NCBI GenBank assembly: GCA_034437275.1
Contig: DAOTUD010000007.1
Coordinates: 1-62,944 of the forward strand
Reading direction: 5' to 3'
DNA length: 62,944 bases
Source of the DNA: TC-15 sp034437275
GTDB taxonomy: Bacteria > Chloroflexota > Anaerolineae > Aggregatilineales > Aggregatilineaceae
Positions 59,806 through 62,944 of this stretch are shown one piece after another. Every line of letters begins with the position of its first letter. The first letter of the stretch is position 1. Below the pieces are notes generated by a model. That model was not told the origin of the DNA and made no database searches. It was given only the letters and a program-made list of their open reading frames with translations. A program made the translations under genes and the position numbers.

Positions 59806-60772
59806 TCCCACGCTGCACCGTTACGCCAGCCGCACGCTGGGCGCGCTGCTGGCGCTGATCATGTTGCTCGCCACCGTCAACGGGGCGGGCCGTACGCCGC
59901 CCGCCCGCGCCACGTCGAGCCAGGGGGCCTGCGCCGCCCTGACCGCCGACCAGCCGCACAGCGACGCCTGCAACGCCGAGATCGCGGCGCACGCGCTGCC
60001 CCCGCTGGAGCATCCGGTCAGTTACGACCGCGTCCGCGATGGGGAAGCCAGGCCGCGCAGCATCCTGCTGCCCGACGACCCGTTCCCCTACCCCGTCGGG
60101 TGGCAGCGGCGGGCGTGGTATTTCAGCGATGTGCCGGGCGTGCTGCCCGCCGACGACGACTGGACCAACGCGCGCCGCATCGCGCGCGAGACGATGTACT
60201 ACATCTACACCAGCGTCGAGGTAGACGGGACGGTCTGGCACCTGATCGGGCCGGACCAATGGATGGACGACGAGCACGTCTCGGTGCTGCGCATCCCGGA
60301 ACGCCCGCTCAACGTCAGCGGGCGCTGGGCCGCCATCGACCTCAACCAGCAGACGTTGATCGCGCTGATCGACGACACGCCGCTGTTCGTCACGCTGATC
60401 AGCAGCGGCTACTGGCTGGAGACGACGCCCGGCCTGTTCCACATCGAGGCGCGCACCGAATCGATGATCATGCGCGGGCCGCCCGGGGCCGAGCCGCCGC
60501 TTTACGAGTTCTACACCAAGTGGGTGATGTTCTTCAACGGGCACCAGGGACTGCACGCCATGCCCTATCACAACAAGTTCGGCATCCGGCGCACGCACGG
60601 CTGCGTGAACGTCCCGCCCGGGGACGAAAAATGGCTGTGGGACTTCTTCGCGGAGACGGCAGACGAATGGCACCCCAACTATCCCGAAACCTTCCACGTC
60701 GATCACCCGGAGGCAGCCCCCTGGATATACGCCTACCACAGCCCGGCGCTGCCCGCGTGGCACGGCTGGTGA
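59774..60772 (+). CDS. L,D-transpeptidase (YkuD family)
   Basis: A 332-aa exported enzyme. A membrane/signal helix (LGALLALIMLLATVNG) precedes a catalytic domain with MPYHNKFGIRRTHGCVNVPP, the YkuD HGC active-site motif with its nucleophile Cys, and an upstream IDLNQQTLIALIDDTPLFVT strand. Such enzymes cross-link peptidoglycan or attach proteins to it. The gene overlaps the 3' end of paralogue 2 by 32 bases; the start may be ATG 59774 or 59789. Coupling suggests that the secreted proteins and the wall enzyme are made together. Confidence 0.87.
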   Translation, partial: EMTPSPMTPTNPTLHRYASRTLGALLALIMLLATVNGAGRTPPARATSSQGACAALTADQPHSDACNAEIAAHALPPLEHPVSYDRVRDGEARPRSILLPDDPFPYPVGWQRRAWYFSDVPGVLPADDDWTNARRIARETMYYIYTSVEVDGTVWHLIGPDQWMDDEHVSVLRIPERPLNVSGRWAAIDLNQQTLIALIDDTPLFVTLISSGYWLETTPGLFHIEARTESMIMRGPPGAEPPLYEFYTKWVMFFNGHQGLHAMPYHNKFGIRRTHGCVNVPPGDEKWLWDFFAETADEWHPNYPETFHVDHPEAAPWIYAYHSPALPAWHGW

Positions 60773-60826
60773 AAGTTTCGGAATGGGTGTAAGCTAACAC
60801 TATTGAATGTTGGCATGTAGGCAGAC

Positions 60827-61117
60827 ATGAACGATCCATCGAATCCGTTAGGGTGGCCTGTGTGGCAGCACGGCGCGAAGCTGGGGCTGTTGTGGGCGCT
60901 GGTGTTTTTCGTCGTGACCGTCGCGATCTACCTGCTGTTGGGCATCACCGGCTGGGACGGGATCATCCGCGCGCTGTGCGCGATGGCCATCGGGCCGGTG
61001 CTGGCGACCGGAGGTATCCTCGTGTGGTTCATCGCCCGCCGCCCGGCGTTAGCAGCCGCGACAGATGACATGCACGATGGATCGGCAGGCGGGGAGGAGA
61101 GGAACACGCAGCAATGA
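60827..61117 (+). CDS. Small two-helix membrane protein
   Basis: A 96-aa protein with helices at LLWALVFFVVTVAIYLLLG and ALCAMAIGPVLATGGILVWF, and a charged C-terminal tail. No family recognised. Its TGA overlaps the ATG of the following methyltransferase (ATGA), so the two are coupled. Confidence 0.7.
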   Translation: MNDPSNPLGWPVWQHGAKLGLLWALVFFVVTVAIYLLLGITGWDGIIRALCAMAIGPVLATGGILVWFIARRPALAAATDDMHDGSAGGEERNTQQ

Positions 61118-61992
61118 CGCACGACAACGAGATCGCCGCGCAAAACAGCGAACAGCTAGATAACGAACTTTATGCCGGGTTAGCCACGCGCTTCGACAAG
61201 GCCGCCAAACTTTACGACGCGGCCTATGGTCCCGCCACCGACAGCGGCAGCGGCAGCGCCTATATGGACTGGCTGCACACGCAGCACCTCGCCACACTGC
61301 GCGAGGTCTTCCCGGAAGGGGCTTCGCTGCTGGATATCGGCTGTGGCACGGGCGAGGAAGCGCTGGCGCTGGTCCAGGAAGGCTTCAGCGTGCTGGGCAT
61401 CGACGTCAGCCCGGCCATGGTGCGGCAGGCGCAGACCAAAGCCGCCGTGTACGGCATCAAGCGCGGGGTGAGCTTCCGCACGCTGGCCGCCGGGCAGCTC
61501 AGCCAGCTCGACGAGCGCGGCCCGTTCCAGGGCGCATATTCCAGCCTGGGCGCGCTCAACACCGAGTTGAACCTGCCCACCGTCGCCGAGCAGCTCCACG
61601 ATCTGCTGGAGCCGGACGCGGCGTTCGTGGCGACCGTGATGAGCCGCCGCTGCCTGTACGAGACGCTGCGTAACCTGCTGCGTGGCAAGCCGGGCCAGAC
61701 GCGCAAGCGCCCGACCAACTGGGAGGAATCTCGCGCCGGGGCCGGAGGCGTGCGCGCGCCGGTGCGCCACTACGCGCCGGACGACTTCGCGGCCATCTTC
61801 GCGCCGCATTTCACCCCGGAGGCAACCTATGCCTTCCCGCTGTGGCTGCCGCCGCTGCACATGCAGGATACCTACAACACCCAGCCGGAGGACTTTGGCT
61901 GGCTGAAGACGTGGGACCGGCGGATGCGCGGCTGGCCAGGCTTCCGCGCGTGGGGCGATCACTTCACGATGGTCCTGCGGCACGAGGCGTGA
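61114..61992 (+). CDS. Class I SAM-dependent methyltransferase
   Basis: A 292-aa enzyme with motif I SLLDIGCGTGEEALALVQEG, motif II VLGIDVSPAMVRQAQTKAA, and post-motif AYSSLGALNTELNL. The C-terminal third (TWDRRMRGWPGFRAWGDHF) ends as in uncharacterised small-molecule methyltransferases of Chloroflexota. Start ATG 61114 overlaps the preceding stop. Substrate unknown. Confidence 0.88.
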   Translation: MTHDNEIAAQNSEQLDNELYAGLATRFDKAAKLYDAAYGPATDSGSGSAYMDWLHTQHLATLREVFPEGASLLDIGCGTGEEALALVQEGFSVLGIDVSPAMVRQAQTKAAVYGIKRGVSFRTLAAGQLSQLDERGPFQGAYSSLGALNTELNLPTVAEQLHDLLEPDAAFVATVMSRRCLYETLRNLLRGKPGQTRKRPTNWEESRAGAGGVRAPVRHYAPDDFAAIFAPHFTPEATYAFPLWLPPLHMQDTYNTQPEDFGWLKTWDRRMRGWPGFRAWGDHFTMVLRHEA

Positions 61993-62033
61993 TGTATGAT
62001 ACGGTGGGGCATCTGGGCGCTTGCCGGTTTGCT

Positions 62034-62944
62034 ATGGTCTGCATAATCACACCGGAGGACACCATCATTAACGACACCAACCTGTACAACCGCAAACGCC
62101 GCCCGCTCAACGGGGCCTTCAAAGGCCGGGGGCGGAACTACGTAACGCTGCTCACCTGCCCGGTGGACGGCGGCCCGCTGCGCAAGCACAACGGTGGGCT
62201 GCAATGCACCGCAGACAAAACGCACAGCTATCCCTTCGAGGACGGCATCCTGCGGCTGGTCCCGGCGGCAATGCGGCCCGCCATCGACGCGCAATCCGAA
62301 GCCTACGATTCGGCGCAGGCGGCGCACGGCTGGACCGCGCCGGACGAGAGCCAGTTCAAAAAGCTGCCCCAGACCGGGCTGCCCGGCTATGGTGAGGGCT
62401 ATTGGGCCAAGCAGGCCAGCGCGACCGCGCTGCTGTGGCGCTTCCTGGAGGCGATCCGGCTGGACAGCGGGGCGCTGCCGATTGCGCCGCTGGGCGAAGC
62501 AGCGGTGATCGGGGCCGGGATGGGCTGGCTGGCTTACGGGCTGGACGTGGCGGGCTACACCACCGTCGCGCTGGACGCTCGCGCCGGGGAACAGTACGGG
62601 CTGGGCGTGTACCCCATCGCGCGTTACCTGCGCGTGCAGGCCAGCCGCATCGACCCCCCGCTGGCCCCGGCAGCCTTCGATTTCGTGATCTACCAGGAAG
62701 GGCTGGCGCGCTCCGGGGACGAAGCCGAGCAGGAACGCGCCTTCGATAACGCGCTGCGCGCGCTGCGACCCGGCGGCTGGATGATCGCGATGGATACGCT
62801 GGGGCGCTTCAGCGACGACGGCACGACGGTGCACACGCTGTTTGAGGATGCCGGGCTGGTGTTGATGGCCGCGCCCCGGCGGTTGGGCTGGCGCGGGCGG
62901 CTGCTCGAACTGCGGGACCGGCTGGCAGGCCGCGATCCCGGCTT
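62034..62944 (+). CDS. SAM-dependent methyltransferase with Trm112-like start, cut by window end
   Basis: A partial frame open to the last base. After a short N-terminus it reads TLLTCPVDGGPLRKHNGGLQ and YPFEDGILRLVP, a Trm112-like zinc/beta unit, followed by a methyltransferase core (AVIGAGMGWLAYGLDVAGYT; FDFVIYQEGLA; ALRPGGWMIAMDTLG). The same-frame start could be ATG 61992, ATG 62034, or an ATT at 62067 that alone has GGAGGA at the right distance. C-terminus lies outside the window. Confidence 0.75.
   Translation, partial: MVCIITPEDTIINDTNLYNRKRRPLNGAFKGRGRNYVTLLTCPVDGGPLRKHNGGLQCTADKTHSYPFEDGILRLVPAAMRPAIDAQSEAYDSAQAAHGWTAPDESQFKKLPQTGLPGYGEGYWAKQASATALLWRFLEAIRLDSGALPIAPLGEAAVIGAGMGWLAYGLDVAGYTTVALDARAGEQYGLGVYPIARYLRVQASRIDPPLAPAAFDFVIYQEGLARSGDEAEQERAFDNALRALRPGGWMIAMDTLGRFSDDGTTVHTLFEDAGLVLMAAPRRLGWRGRLLELRDRLAGRDPG

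Noticed and set aside
1..62944. CRISPR array, cas genes, rRNA, tRNA or phage structural genes
   Set aside because: No regularly spaced direct repeats, no Cas or virion proteins and no complete RNA gene were seen on either strand.

Overview
The window looks like chromosomal DNA of an Anaerolineae-type Chloroflexota bacterium. The right part is GC-rich and carries many exported proteins and lipoproteins with Thr/Pro linkers (PTPTP type), DUF4397, PPC and SH3b modules, and a GH57 amylase; that mix is the basis for the guess. No rRNA, tRNA, CRISPR array or phage structural gene was found. The organism call is an inference.

Region 1 (1-10.6 kb), AT-richer, is a defence or restriction-modification island. 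A partial transposase-like gene sits at the left edge. After a near-consensus promoter comes a tightly packed operon: HerA-type ATPase, NurA-type nuclease with an N-terminal winged helix, a MIG-like T:G mismatch glycosylase, a UvrD-type helicase fused to an Fe-S PD-(D/E)XK nuclease, an unknown helical protein, and a small candidate PD-(D/E)XK nuclease. A convergent operon encodes a small HTH protein and a DNA cytosine-5 methyltransferase, with a perfect 24-bp palindrome upstream. The glycosylase would repair the T:G mismatches left by deamination of the methylated cytosines, which ties the two operons together. I do not recognise this set as a named system; it is the best candidate here for something undescribed.

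Region 2 (10.6-12.5 kb) holds a membrane protein overlapping a 46-aa zinc-ribbon-like gene, then a non-coding stretch with two consecutive terminators that point away from any visible gene.

Region 3 (12.4-22.9 kb) is a sugar-utilisation operon: LacI regulator with promoter and operator, ABC solute-binding protein and two permeases, an FAD oxidoreductase, GH43, a GH65 phosphorylase and beta-phosphoglucomutase. The last gene is broken, and a 1312-bp IS630-family element (TA duplication at CTAG) sits at the break. The base composition changes sharply there.

Region 4 (24.2-62.9 kb) is GC-rich and full of tandem paralogues: two or three TPR-like membrane proteins, two secreted HExxH peptidases, two PpiC/SurA-like foldases, five adjacent GNAT acetyltransferases, and two secreted PPC/jelly-roll proteins followed by an L,D-transpeptidase. 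Single genes include a glutaredoxin-thioredoxin reductase fusion, a wHTH-TPR protein, a WD40 protein divergent from a single-domain response regulator, GH57, a GCS2-type ligase and three SAM methyltransferases, the last cut by the window end. Three copies of a 130-166 bp MITE-like repeat with TA duplications lie at gene edges, and a response-regulator pseudogene lies near 55.5 kb.
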